Source of the DNA: a virus
Direction: 5' to 3' (one strand)
Virus record (IMG/VR): IMGVR_UViG_3300017767_000032
Location: 1 to 43,987 of that record
Length of the DNA: 43,987 bases
Shown here: piece after piece, positions 1 through 6,748 of the stretch
Position numbering within the stretch: the first letter of the stretch is position 1
Layout: every line of letters starts with the position of its first letter
Notes under the pieces: model-generated
Databases searched by the model: none
Seen by the model: only the letters and a program-made list of their open reading frames with translations
What the model was told of the DNA's origin: nothing
Made by a program: the position numbers and the translations under genes

Positions 1-1
1 A

Positions 2-1261
2 ACTCCATCTGGAGACTTATTTTACATTACCTTTATAGGCACTGGTCTTACGCTTAGTTTACCTTCTAGTAATGCAACAGAAATAGGTACTCAATATACG
101 ATAGCTCAAAATTTACCTTACGGAACTCATGTATATAAACAAGAAAGAAGTGGAAGCAACGGAATTCACACAATAGATGGAGTTGTTGTAGCAACATCTG
201 CACCTAATGGGGCTAAATATATTGCCATCCACCAACCCAAGAAACCACCAATCCCTGAAGATGCTGTAGTGCTATGTGACTATATGCTGATGGCAGATTT
301 TGTCCCTCAAACGTCTAAAGGAATAGACAAAATTAGTAAAGGGGTTAGGAGGTGTAGTGTTTCAAGGGATGTCTTCTGCAATGAAACTGGTGGTGATGCA
401 TTTAGCTTTGCTCAAGATGTTAACTATGCAAGCGGATTTCGTCTTAGGTTAGATGGTGGTGCTGATGGTGTTGATAAAATGAAATTACGAATCCCTTCAT
501 TTGGAACTAATATTGTACACATAGGATATGCTTCTCCTACAAGATCCCAGATTTACATAGACAGTTCACCGCAAACTACTACAGATGATCCAGATAGTAA
601 TTCAAATGGCTCATATCAAAGTATTGCTACAAACAAAGATTTAGGTTTATACAATTGGGGGATAAACGCAGTAACAGGTCAAAATGGAGCTACAGCAGGT
701 TTTGATATAGCCACCCCAATCCACACTTCTCACCATTACCAATCCTTTGAAACCCCATACCTTCATGAGTTAGTTGGTGGTGACAGAAACATGGAACAGA
801 CTAATTTAGTTTGTAGTCCAGATGGACGTAGCTGGGACCAGATTTCTAGGGATACGAGTTTTTTGTCACAAGTAAAAGTTTCTTGTCAAATTGATCACGA
901 TTCTAGTGCAGGTAATATAGTTTTTGACGAGTGGAGGGGCCAAAACGATGCAGGATTAAACGCCTTTAATAAGTCCTTTGCAATAGCGTATGATCGACTA
1001 ATTTGTTTAGAAGAAGGTACTTACCAATTTAATGTTATTTTCTCAGCCAGTACAGATGGAGCTTCAATAGGTATTAATCTTTATATAGATCCTGATTTAG
1101 TAGTTTCCCAATATGCAGATCATGAATCAGGAGAAAAAAGTTCAGTAGCGTATTCTGCTGTTTTAACATTAAAAAAGGGTGATATAATAATTATGAGTAA
1201 TGCAGGCACAGTAGAAGGAACTAACCCTGAAAAAAATCAATTTAGTATTGTAAAACTATAA
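2..1261 (+). CDS. Tail fibre protein, C-terminal part (5' end outside window)
   Basis: The frame is open from base 2, so the true start lies outside the window; the first in-frame ATG (269) is internal. The visible 419 residues include YITFIGTGL, NLPYGTHVY, IPEDAVVLCDYMLMADFVPQ and ISKGVR, phrases I know from long tail fibres of uncultured marine podoviruses. The role is probably receptor binding at the tail tip. The upstream half is most likely the gene that runs off the right end (42617-43987). The stop codon overlaps the ATG of the next gene by one base, so a fibre-plus-assembly-protein unit is likely. The fibre identity is fairly safe; host receptor and fold are unknown. Confidence 0.8.
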   Translation, partial: TPSGDLFYITFIGTGLTLSLPSSNATEIGTQYTIAQNLPYGTHVYKQERSGSNGIHTIDGVVVATSAPNGAKYIAIHQPKKPPIPEDAVVLCDYMLMADFVPQTSKGIDKISKGVRRCSVSRDVFCNETGGDAFSFAQDVNYASGFRLRLDGGADGVDKMKLRIPSFGTNIVHIGYASPTRSQIYIDSSPQTTTDDPDSNSNGSYQSIATNKDLGLYNWGINAVTGQNGATAGFDIATPIHTSHHYQSFETPYLHELVGGDRNMEQTNLVCSPDGRSWDQISRDTSFLSQVKVSCQIDHDSSAGNIVFDEWRGQNDAGLNAFNKSFAIAYDRLICLEEGTYQFNVIFSASTDGASIGINLYIDPDLVVSQYADHESGEKSSVAYSAVLTLKKGDIIIMSNAGTVEGTNPEKNQFSIVKL

Positions 1262-1770
1262 TGTTTATAGCAACAAAAGACACAAAAGTAATAGCTATTC
1301 ACGAAGTTGAATGGCAGTGCAGAAGGAAAGCTAAAGGTCTATCAAAACTTCAATACTGGACTTGGTTAGAAACTGTTACTTCTGGTGATCCACCAGTGTC
1401 CGATTTTAGTGGTGAAGATTACGAGATTGTAGAAACCGATGCACCACTTAGTTATCAAGACGAAGAAGATAATACTATTAGTTTTAACCAAAGTGGTTAC
1501 ATAGTCTCAGACTTAGTAGGAACACACTACCACCTCAAGTGGGATGGATCTAAGATCGTAAAAGATGATGAAGCTTTAACCGCATATCAAACCGCAAAGA
1601 AGTGGAAAAGAATCCGTAATGATCGCAATAGGCGGTTAGCAGAAACGGACTACCTATCGTTAAAAGATAATACATTAAGTGACGATATGAAAACCTATCG
1701 ACAAGCATTGAGGGACGTACCGAAACAAACGGACCCAGATAACATCACATGGCCCAGTAAACCATCATGA
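1261..1770 (+). CDS. Tail assembly chaperone-like protein (PF16778-like)
   Basis: This 169-aa protein ends in the signature of the phage tail assembly chaperone family (PF16778 type, by my reading): RNRRLAETDYLSL, then YRQALRDVPKQ and ITWPSKP. In known phages such proteins sit directly behind tail fibre genes and help fibre folding or attachment. The N-terminal 110 residues are acidic and not recognised. It overlaps the fibre stop by one base (TAATG) and its own stop overlaps the next ATG (ATGA), which suggests translational coupling. Family assignment is from motif memory and was not searched. Confidence 0.7.
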   Translation: MFIATKDTKVIAIHEVEWQCRRKAKGLSKLQYWTWLETVTSGDPPVSDFSGEDYEIVETDAPLSYQDEEDNTISFNQSGYIVSDLVGTHYHLKWDGSKIVKDDEALTAYQTAKKWKRIRNDRNRRLAETDYLSLKDNTLSDDMKTYRQALRDVPKQTDPDNITWPSKPS

Positions 1771-2324
1771 GTAGCATAATAAAAGTAGGGAAAGTACAGT
1801 CATCCACAGGGCAGGATGCAGTTACAGTAGCTGACAGTGGAGCTATTACTGCTAATGGAAATATTACTGCTAATGGAAATATTACTGCTAGTGGAACATT
1901 AACAACTACTGGTGCAATAACTGCTTCAGGTGGGATAGCTAATGCAGGGACAATTAGTGCAGGGACTGTTGGTAATAACGTAGCTGTTCAAGGAAGTTTT
2001 GGTGTTACTGATATAAGTAGCGATTTTACGCATAATACTGGTTGGTCATTATCACATTTCAGAGCCTATTCGTTTAATGGTTTTGTATTTATAACTATGC
2101 AAGCATCACTGGGAAGTACCCCTTCTGGAGCTTCACAGACAATAACAACTAATGGAAATTCAACGTATAGACCATTTGAAAATTTTCAAATGCCTACTGT
2201 ATCATATCAAGGTGATACTGCTAATTTTGTACGCTTTAGTACAAATGGCGAAGTAATCGTTGGTAGTCCAGTTAATGCTTCTGGCTCTTACTATCTAGTA
2301 GTCAATGGTTTTTATAGAATTTAA
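1767..2324 (+). CDS. Short tail fibre-like protein with repeated Ala/Gly/Thr/Asn segments
   Basis: A 185-aa protein starting MSSIIKVGKVQSSTGQ, a beginning shared in pattern with the protein at 2373 (MPSIIEVDTIKNKTGT). I take this as a common attachment segment of marine phage fibre-like proteins. Residues about 26-70 are near-repeats of the type ITANGN, ITASGT and AITASGG, typical of a beta-structured shaft. The C-terminal about 110 residues look like a globular tip. The start overlaps the stop of the chaperone-like gene. Probably an alternative receptor-binding protein; the function is inferred from position and repeats. Confidence 0.65.
   Translation: MSSIIKVGKVQSSTGQDAVTVADSGAITANGNITANGNITASGTLTTTGAITASGGIANAGTISAGTVGNNVAVQGSFGVTDISSDFTHNTGWSLSHFRAYSFNGFVFITMQASLGSTPSGASQTITTNGNSTYRPFENFQMPTVSYQGDTANFVRFSTNGEVIVGSPVNASGSYYLVVNGFYRI
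1845..1896 (+). repeat. 18-bp in-frame tandem repeat in fibre shaft
   Basis: The unit ATTACTGCTAATGGAAAT occurs exactly twice in a row (1845-1862 and 1863-1880), followed by a partial third copy with one change (1881-1896). It encodes ITANGN repeats. Because the unit is a multiple of three, slippage or recombination would lengthen or shorten the shaft without breaking the frame. Confidence 0.85.
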
Positions 2325-2331
2325 AATATTT

Positions 2332-2367
2332 ATGACAAACACAACTTGGCCCAATAAACCAGAGTAA
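2332..2367 (+). pseudogene. Remnant of a tail assembly chaperone gene 3' end
   Basis: A tiny open frame directly after the fibre-like gene encodes only 11 residues ending TWPNKPE. This matches the very C-terminus of the chaperone-like protein at 1261-1770 (ITWPSKPS). The rest of a chaperone gene is absent. The simplest reading is a leftover of a deleted or replaced chaperone cassette, which would place each fibre-like gene originally in front of its own chaperone. It is too short for statistical proof. Confidence 0.45.
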
Positions 2368-2372
2368 CAACA

Positions 2373-3041
2373 ATGCCTTCAATAATCGAAGTAGATACTA
2401 TAAAAAATAAAACAGGAACCCAGAACACTGTTTTGAGTACCGATGGTTCTGGGAATAACACGCTTAATGCTAATACCATTAAAGACGGATCAGCAACTAA
2501 GACACTAGCAACCCTTAGTTCTAGTGCTGTTACTTTGCATTCTGATGTTAGTTTTCCTGCTGGTCATGTCATTCAAGGTGGGATTATAGATATACCAGCA
2601 ACTAACGTAAATTGTAATCATGGGGGTACTGGTGATGCAGCTGGAGGTGTGGCAGTCACTCATAGTGGTGGAGGTTCTATATTAGGTGCCACTCAAATTA
2701 CACCAAAGTCAAATTCAAGTAAGTTTATATTTATTTTAGGTATTCATGTTGATTCTAATTTAGGTGGAGGGATGCCGACAAAATTTGCTGTATGGGGTGG
2801 ATCATCAAACACTTTAATAATAGAAACATATTGGCATACAAGATACCACAATACAGAACCTTTACCTCACGTTGGTACTGGGTTTTTAAATAATACTGAT
2901 GGTAGTGCTTTTAATGTTAAAATAAGAGGTTATACCACCATTGCGACTCTGATGCGTGTAGGTCAATTAGGTAGTGGATCTGCTGTTGTTCCTCAAAGTA
3001 ATACAACATCAAGTCTCGTTTTTTATGAGGTACAAACATGA
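2373..3041 (+). CDS. Short tail fibre-like protein
   Basis: A 222-aa protein beginning MPSIIEVDTIKNKTGT, a pattern common at the N-terminus of marine phage fibre-like proteins and shared with the gene at 1767. Next come Ser/Thr/Asn-rich segments (about residues 20-65). The C-terminal domain from about residue 85 contains SNSSKFIFIL and ends SLVFYEVQT; this looks like the tip of small receptor-binding proteins from marine phages. It overlaps the next gene by four bases (ATGA). Likely an additional receptor-binding protein; not experimentally supported. Confidence 0.65.
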   Translation: MPSIIEVDTIKNKTGTQNTVLSTDGSGNNTLNANTIKDGSATKTLATLSSSAVTLHSDVSFPAGHVIQGGIIDIPATNVNCNHGGTGDAAGGVAVTHSGGGSILGATQITPKSNSSKFIFILGIHVDSNLGGGMPTKFAVWGGSSNTLIIETYWHTRYHNTEPLPHVGTGFLNNTDGSAFNVKIRGYTTIATLMRVGQLGSGSAVVPQSNTTSSLVFYEVQT

Positions 3042-3337
3042 GTGCGTTAGGAAATGCTTTAATAAAATTATCACCAACCGGTAAATGGAGAATTTTAGGT
3101 GAGGATAGAATTGAAAACATAGAATGGGAAATAGAACCTGAAAATAAACCTACTGATGAAGAAATAAAAGAAGAGGTAGTAAAACAGGAAAAGTTGATAC
3201 AAGACACTCAATATCAACGTGACCGAGCTGATGCTTACGACCCAATTCCTGAACAGCTAGACCAGATTTACCATGATATAGATGGGTGGAAAACTAAGAT
3301 TAAAGCAGTAAAAGATAAATTCCCGAAGCCAACATGA
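3038..3337 (+). CDS. Small tail-fibre-associated protein
   Basis: A 99-aa acidic protein. The C-terminal half carries YQRDRADAYDPIPEQLDQIYHDIDGW followed (with a short gap) by IKAVKDKFPKP. Short proteins with this R-x-Y-P-x-x-x-QLD-x-IYHD-x-DGWK pattern are frequently encoded right behind phage fibre genes, and I regard it as an assembly-chaperone-like partner of the 2373 protein. Start and stop both overlap neighbours by four bases. The biochemical role is not established. Confidence 0.6.
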   Translation: MSALGNALIKLSPTGKWRILGEDRIENIEWEIEPENKPTDEEIKEEVVKQEKLIQDTQYQRDRADAYDPIPEQLDQIYHDIDGWKTKIKAVKDKFPKPT

Positions 3338-3666
3338 GTGGACATAGCCCTAACCCAGCGGATTCAATTTACTATAATTACCCTACAACAACACAAGCAA
3401 CAGAAGTTATGCCAGAAGTAAGTACATTATATCAGATGGTTATGGACTTAGGTATCCCTGCCTGTGTCATCATAGCTGCATTTTGGTTCATTAGGTACCA
3501 GAGTGAACTAGCGAAAAAAGAACGAGAAGAGTTCTGGAAGAAAGATGAGGAGCACGATGGTAGACTCTTGGATATGATCGAGAGATCCTCGGATGCTATT
3601 CTTCAGATTAAGCTGGCATTGGAAGCCAATACACAAGCAATCAAAGAATTAATGGTTAAGAAATAA
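3334..3666 (+). CDS. Small membrane protein with C-terminal coiled coil, holin candidate
   Basis: A 110-aa protein. One hydrophobic segment (about residues 36-50, IPACVIIAAFWFIRY) is followed by a charged helical region rich in Lys/Glu with a likely coiled coil up to the C-terminus. This layout resembles BhlA/UviB-type holin-like proteins and spanin-like lysis proteins. It sits three genes upstream of the M15 endolysin and overlaps the next membrane protein by one base. Participation in lysis is inferred from topology and location only. Confidence 0.5.
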   Translation: MSGHSPNPADSIYYNYPTTTQATEVMPEVSTLYQMVMDLGIPACVIIAAFWFIRYQSELAKKEREEFWKKDEEHDGRLLDMIERSSDAILQIKLALEANTQAIKELMVKK

Positions 3667-4007
3667 TGGAAACAGTCACAGAAAAAACAACTGTAAAGAA
3701 TGGTGGAAAGCAAAAAGATGACCCACATATACAACTTATGAAACTAAGATTTTGGGCAAGGTTTCTTATTAGTCTTCTTGCCTTTGGTCTTTTTGGATGG
3801 CTTGTGTTTACTATGGTCAACAAACCAGATGAACTAGCTCAATCAAGTAAAGACCTTATAAACTTAGCATTCGGTGCATTCTTACCAATCATCGGAATGT
3901 TAGGTAAACACTGGTTTGAAGTTAGTCATGACGAACCAGAACATAACCCTGAACCTAAACAACCTATAGAAGAAGAAGAAGCAAATGGTAGCCTCGTTAC
4001 TCCTTAA
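3666..4007 (+). CDS. Putative holin, two transmembrane segments
   Basis: A 113-aa protein with a charged N-terminus, a strong hydrophobic segment at about residues 29-51 (WARFLISLLAFGLFGWLVF), and a second weaker one at about 66-80 (INLAFGAFLPIIGML). The acidic tail is rich in Glu and Pro. Size, topology and position two genes before the endolysin fit a holin. The start ATG overlaps the preceding TAA. Which of the two membrane proteins forms the lethal pore cannot be decided from sequence. Confidence 0.55.
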   Translation: METVTEKTTVKNGGKQKDDPHIQLMKLRFWARFLISLLAFGLFGWLVFTMVNKPDELAQSSKDLINLAFGAFLPIIGMLGKHWFEVSHDEPEHNPEPKQPIEEEEANGSLVTP

Positions 4008-4173
4008 TGTAATCCAATCGTTAGTCGTAGACCAAGCTCAGTCATTAGCCAAAGAGCACGTATCAAAAGTAATGGAAGATAACCTTAGTGAGGATCAACT
4101 TAAGCTAATTGATGCATGTGTGGATGAAATGCCAGAGAACACATTTAAGTCAGTGAAAGAATTTCTCGGATGA
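3985..4173 (+). CDS. Small conserved protein of the lysis cassette
   Basis: A 62-aa protein overlapping the putative holin gene by 23 bases and the endolysin gene by four. It begins with a hydrophobic stretch (VASLLLNVIQSLVV) and continues as an amphipathic acidic helix. I do not recognise a family. The tight overlaps on both sides imply coupled translation with the lysis genes. A role as a lysis accessory or antiholin-like factor is only a positional guess. Confidence 0.55.
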   Translation: MVASLLLNVIQSLVVDQAQSLAKEHVSKVMEDNLSEDQLKLIDACVDEMPENTFKSVKEFLG

Positions 4174-4634
4174 AACTAAGTAAGAACTTCTCATTGAAGG
4201 AACTTACTAGATCACAAACTGCTATACGTCACGGCATTGATAACTCTCCTACTTTAGATCAACTCGTGTGCCTCACCGCTTTAACCACGGCAATACTTCA
4301 GCCGATCCGTGAGGTACACGGGCGAGTCAATATTAACTCTGGATTAAGAGTCTTAGAGTTAAATAGAAAGATCGGAAGTGGGGATAACTCACAGCATGTC
4401 TTTGGAATGGCAGCAGACCTAGAATGTCCCTCAATTGATAACCTACAACTAAGCAAGTGGATTGAAAGTAATCTTAAGTTTGATCAACTCATTCTGGAAT
4501 ATTATGAGAGTGGAGATCCCACGAGTGGATGGATACATTGCAGTTACAACAATTCAGGAGAAAATCGTGGTCGAGTACTTACTGCAAGTAGGATAGACGG
4601 AAAGACCCAGTATACAGAAGGAATACATGAGTAA
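4170..4634 (+). CDS. Endolysin, M15-type zinc peptidase
   Basis: This 154-aa protein matches the Peptidase_M15 type used as an endolysin by many marine phages. It cleaves the peptide cross-links of peptidoglycan. The zinc-site pattern is visible: SGLR near residues 57-60, then H76 (SQHVFGMAAD), D83, and H123 in GWIH. There is no signal peptide, so it needs a holin, and two membrane-protein genes lie just upstream. It replaces the T7 amidase (gp3.5), which I do not find here. The start overlaps the preceding stop (ATGA). Confidence 0.85.
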   Translation: MKLSKNFSLKELTRSQTAIRHGIDNSPTLDQLVCLTALTTAILQPIREVHGRVNINSGLRVLELNRKIGSGDNSQHVFGMAADLECPSIDNLQLSKWIESNLKFDQLILEYYESGDPTSGWIHCSYNNSGENRGRVLTASRIDGKTQYTEGIHE

Positions 4635-4845
4635 CCTAAGTGACCTACATGATGCCTTAGCAAAAGAGCTACTCCAGAGAATCAAGAGTGGTGAAGCTAA
4701 AGCACCTGACCTCGCTGTGGCAGCCAAGTTCCTCAAGGACAATGAGATCACAGCGGTACCCACAAATAACAATGCGTTATCACAACTCCTAGACTCGATG
4801 CCCTTCCCTACTGAGGAAGACATCAAAGAAGCTAGAGTTGTTTGA
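4627..4845 (+). CDS. Terminase small subunit (DNA maturase A-like)
   Basis: A 72-aa protein with LHDALAKELLQRIKSGE and AVAAKFLKDNEITAVP, the characteristic pattern of short small-terminase subunits in marine T7-like phages. It would recognise concatemeric DNA and regulate the large subunit encoded at 6745. T7 gp18 is longer (89 aa). It overlaps the endolysin gene by eight bases. The large subunit is not adjacent: six small genes lie in between. Confidence 0.75.
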   Translation: MSNLSDLHDALAKELLQRIKSGEAKAPDLAVAAKFLKDNEITAVPTNNNALSQLLDSMPFPTEEDIKEARVV

Positions 4846-4874
4846 TAATATATACACTAATTCATACAATCCAC

Positions 4875-4886
4875 GTATGCACACGT
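4875..4886 (+). promoter_or_regulatory. Candidate phage promoter element
   Basis: GTATGCACACGT in the 73-bp gap after the small terminase gene. The near-identical GTATGCACATGT lies in the leader of the capsid gene (29681-29692), and TGCACATGTGTA is also found inside the RNA polymerase gene (17122-17133). Two of the three are in rare intergenic gaps before late genes, so a promoter for the phage RNA polymerase is possible. No transcription data; low confidence. Confidence 0.25.
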
Positions 4887-4918
4887 TTATTGAGTAACCC
4901 ATACAAACACACTAACCC

Positions 4919-5269
4919 GTGATAAAAACAGCGTTAAAGATAGGTTTAAGCATTCTCCCGAAGCGTTATAGGACGAGTGAATGGCTCCTAGTTACATCTC
5001 GGAAGAGAAAGAACAAGAAAACAGGTAAACCTGAGACTAAATCAAAAGTCGTAGGTGGAAGTGACTTAAAGAAGATGATGGAGCTTCAAGCCACAGGAAT
5101 CAATAAAAAAGGTGGAGGGAAGGTAACCGCTAAGGTTGTCAAGAACACCAAGAAACTCGGATCGAGGAAAGAATACGACACCTTGTACGAGAAGGCTACT
5201 GGGAGAAACCCAGTGTCAGGTAAGGAAGCTATGAGTGATAGTGAAATGATGAAGCAGGTAATACGATAA
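4919..5269 (+). CDS. Small basic protein, function unknown
   Basis: A 116-aa Lys-rich protein with a GTG start that follows the candidate promoter gap and has no clear ribosome binding site. Several Lys clusters (RKRKNKKTGK, KKGGGKVTAKVVKNTKK) suggest nucleic acid binding. The central part with KKMMELQATGINKKGGG is not a family I can name. It overlaps the next gene by one base (TAATG). It opens the block of small, mostly basic genes between the two terminase genes. Confidence 0.6.
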   Translation: MIKTALKIGLSILPKRYRTSEWLLVTSRKRKNKKTGKPETKSKVVGGSDLKKMMELQATGINKKGGGKVTAKVVKNTKKLGSRKEYDTLYEKATGRNPVSGKEAMSDSEMMKQVIR

Positions 5270-5601
5270 TGCCACAAGGACCAGGAACATACGGAAGGCA
5301 AGTAGGAAGACCACCTAAGAAAACATCAGTAGGACTCTCGAAAGCAGGAGGAAACTTTGCAGTAGGACGGAAGCAAGCTAAGGAGTTGAAGAAGAAGAGG
5401 AAGAAGAAATCTAAACTCTCCCTCAAGCAGAAGATTCTCAAGGCACTCAAGATTACCGCAAAGGGAGCAGGAGGTGCAGCAGCGATAGCAGGTGAACTAG
5501 CAGTACCTAATAAAGCAGGGGCACCTACGTTACCTCAAGGGTACCACAAGATGTCTCCGAGGAAGAAAGCACAATACATCAACTCTATGAAGAGGTCTTA
5601 A
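5269..5601 (+). CDS. Lysine-rich protein with hydrophobic centre
   Basis: A 110-aa protein with a Gly/Pro-rich N-terminus (MPQGPGTYGRQVGRPPKK), a very basic middle (ELKKKRKKKSKLSLKQK), a short Ala/Gly-rich hydrophobic stretch (residues about 64-75), and a C-terminal YHKMSPRKKAQYINSMKR. The C-terminal phrase recurs in small basic marine phage proteins as far as I remember, but I cannot attach a function. DNA binding or virion association is possible given the charge. Confidence 0.55.
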   Translation: MPQGPGTYGRQVGRPPKKTSVGLSKAGGNFAVGRKQAKELKKKRKKKSKLSLKQKILKALKITAKGAGGAAAIAGELAVPNKAGAPTLPQGYHKMSPRKKAQYINSMKRS

Positions 5602-5874
5602 GTGAGCAAGAACGTATCCCTCAAAATAGGTAAGCACAAGAGTCGTGAAGGTGGTTTAACGCAAGCAGGGGTAACCAAATACAATCGTGCCACAGGTTCT
5701 AATATCAAGATGGCAGTTACCGAAAAAGATCCTAAAGGTAAACGAAAGGCACGGAGGAAATCCTTCTGTAGTCGTATGTGTGGAATGAAACGTAGGTTAA
5801 CCTCTGCGAAGACTGCGAGAGATCCAGACTCAAGAATAAACAAATCGTTACGCAAGTGGAACTGTAAATGCTAA
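5602..5874 (+). CDS. Small basic Cys-containing protein (DUF6321-like)
   Basis: A 90-aa protein with a GTG start immediately after the previous stop. It has GGLTQAGVTKYNRATGSNIK, then AVTEKDP, and then RRKSFCSRMCGMKRR and a terminal LRKWNCKC. This order fits a small domain I know as DUF6321 from phages and other aquatic viruses (from memory, not searched). The paired cysteines (FCSRMC and NCKC) could bind a metal. Function unknown. Confidence 0.6.
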   Translation: MSKNVSLKIGKHKSREGGLTQAGVTKYNRATGSNIKMAVTEKDPKGKRKARRKSFCSRMCGMKRRLTSAKTARDPDSRINKSLRKWNCKC

Positions 5875-6060
5875 ATGGATAAAGAATCACAGAAACAAAG
5901 AGAACAACGAGTTAGTTATCAGAGAGCAATGGGTATGATATTCGATAGATTTAATGATGATGATGTATGTCCTAAGTGTAATGAGAACCCATGTACTTGT
6001 GGATTCCGTGCATTAAAAGATAAAGAAAATAAACTTAGGGACATCCGAGGAGGAATGTGA
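5875..6060 (+). CDS. Small protein with CxxC pair
   Basis: A 61-aa hydrophilic protein. The centre reads DDDVCPKCNENPCTCGFR, giving CPKC and CTC, four cysteines in 11 residues, likely a small zinc knuckle. The start ATG follows the previous TAA directly, and the stop overlaps the GTG of the next gene. No family recognised. Confidence 0.5.
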   Translation: MDKESQKQREQRVSYQRAMGMIFDRFNDDDVCPKCNENPCTCGFRALKDKENKLRDIRGGM

Positions 6061-6446
6061 GTACTGCCACTAAGACAAATCCTGGACTCTGGATTCGTGC
6101 GAAGTCTCAAGCAAAGGCAAAACTCGGTGGTCACTCTGCTCGTGCGATGCAACTAGCAGTCAAGATCTACAAGAGTAAAGGCGGTGGATACAAAGGAGGT
6201 AAGAAGAGTTCCAATAAACTGAGTAAGTGGTCTAAGCAGAAATGGAAGACCAAATCAGGAAAGCCTAGTAAGGAAACAGGTGAACGCTATCTTCCCTCGA
6301 AGGTGATCAAGAACATGTCTTCTTCTGAGTATGCAGCATCTACTAAGGCAAAGAGACAAGGTGGAGGTACAGGTAACGTAGTAGCACAACCCAAGGGTGC
6401 ACGAAAGAAACTCTCTAATTACTTAAAGATACAAAAGAAGTCATGA
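6057..6446 (+). CDS. Lysine-rich protein (DUF5872-like)
   Basis: A 129-aa protein with a GTG start behind GAGGA. It contains NPGLWIRAKSQAKAKLGGHS, AVKIYKSKGGGYKGGKK, then KWSKQKWKTKSGKPS and GERYLPSKVIKNMSSSEYAA. This order matches a small basic domain (DUF5872 as I recall) seen in phages and in large algal viruses. Function is not known; the charge and the conserved Trp/Tyr positions suggest binding to nucleic acid. It overlaps its neighbours by four bases on both sides. Confidence 0.65.
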   Translation: MSTATKTNPGLWIRAKSQAKAKLGGHSARAMQLAVKIYKSKGGGYKGGKKSSNKLSKWSKQKWKTKSGKPSKETGERYLPSKVIKNMSSSEYAASTKAKRQGGGTGNVVAQPKGARKKLSNYLKIQKKS

Positions 6447-6748
6447 GTGAAAAACTAAAGATAAAGAAAAAGAAGAAGAAGAAATTAAAACCTTTAAGTA
6501 AAAAAGAGTTTCAGACTCGATTTAAAGGTAGACAATTTGATCCAGAAGAAGCTTACTCTGAGCCTCCATCTAAAACTGGATTAAGATATGGAGCAGGTAA
6601 AAATTTAGATACTAGTCCTGGTGGAGACTTAGCAGGTCCAATAATTAAAGGATTAAAATCAGGTAAACTAAAATCTGCACCTAAACTTTCTGATGTAGCG
6701 ATTGCTGCACTTAAGTATCAAAAAAAGAAGAAGAAGAAAAAGAAATGA
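6443..6748 (+). CDS. Lysine-rich protein with polylysine ends
   Basis: A 101-aa protein with a polylysine run near the N-terminus (KLKIKKKKKKKLKPL) and nine lysines at the C-terminus. The middle contains RFKGRQFDPEEAYSEPP. The N-terminal phrase LKIKKKK recurs in the 58-aa protein encoded at 31076. It overlaps the terminase large subunit gene by four bases. Polylysine tails suggest DNA condensation or virion packaging, which is an inference. Confidence 0.6.
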   Translation: MSEKLKIKKKKKKKLKPLSKKEFQTRFKGRQFDPEEAYSEPPSKTGLRYGAGKNLDTSPGGDLAGPIIKGLKSGKLKSAPKLSDVAIAALKYQKKKKKKKK

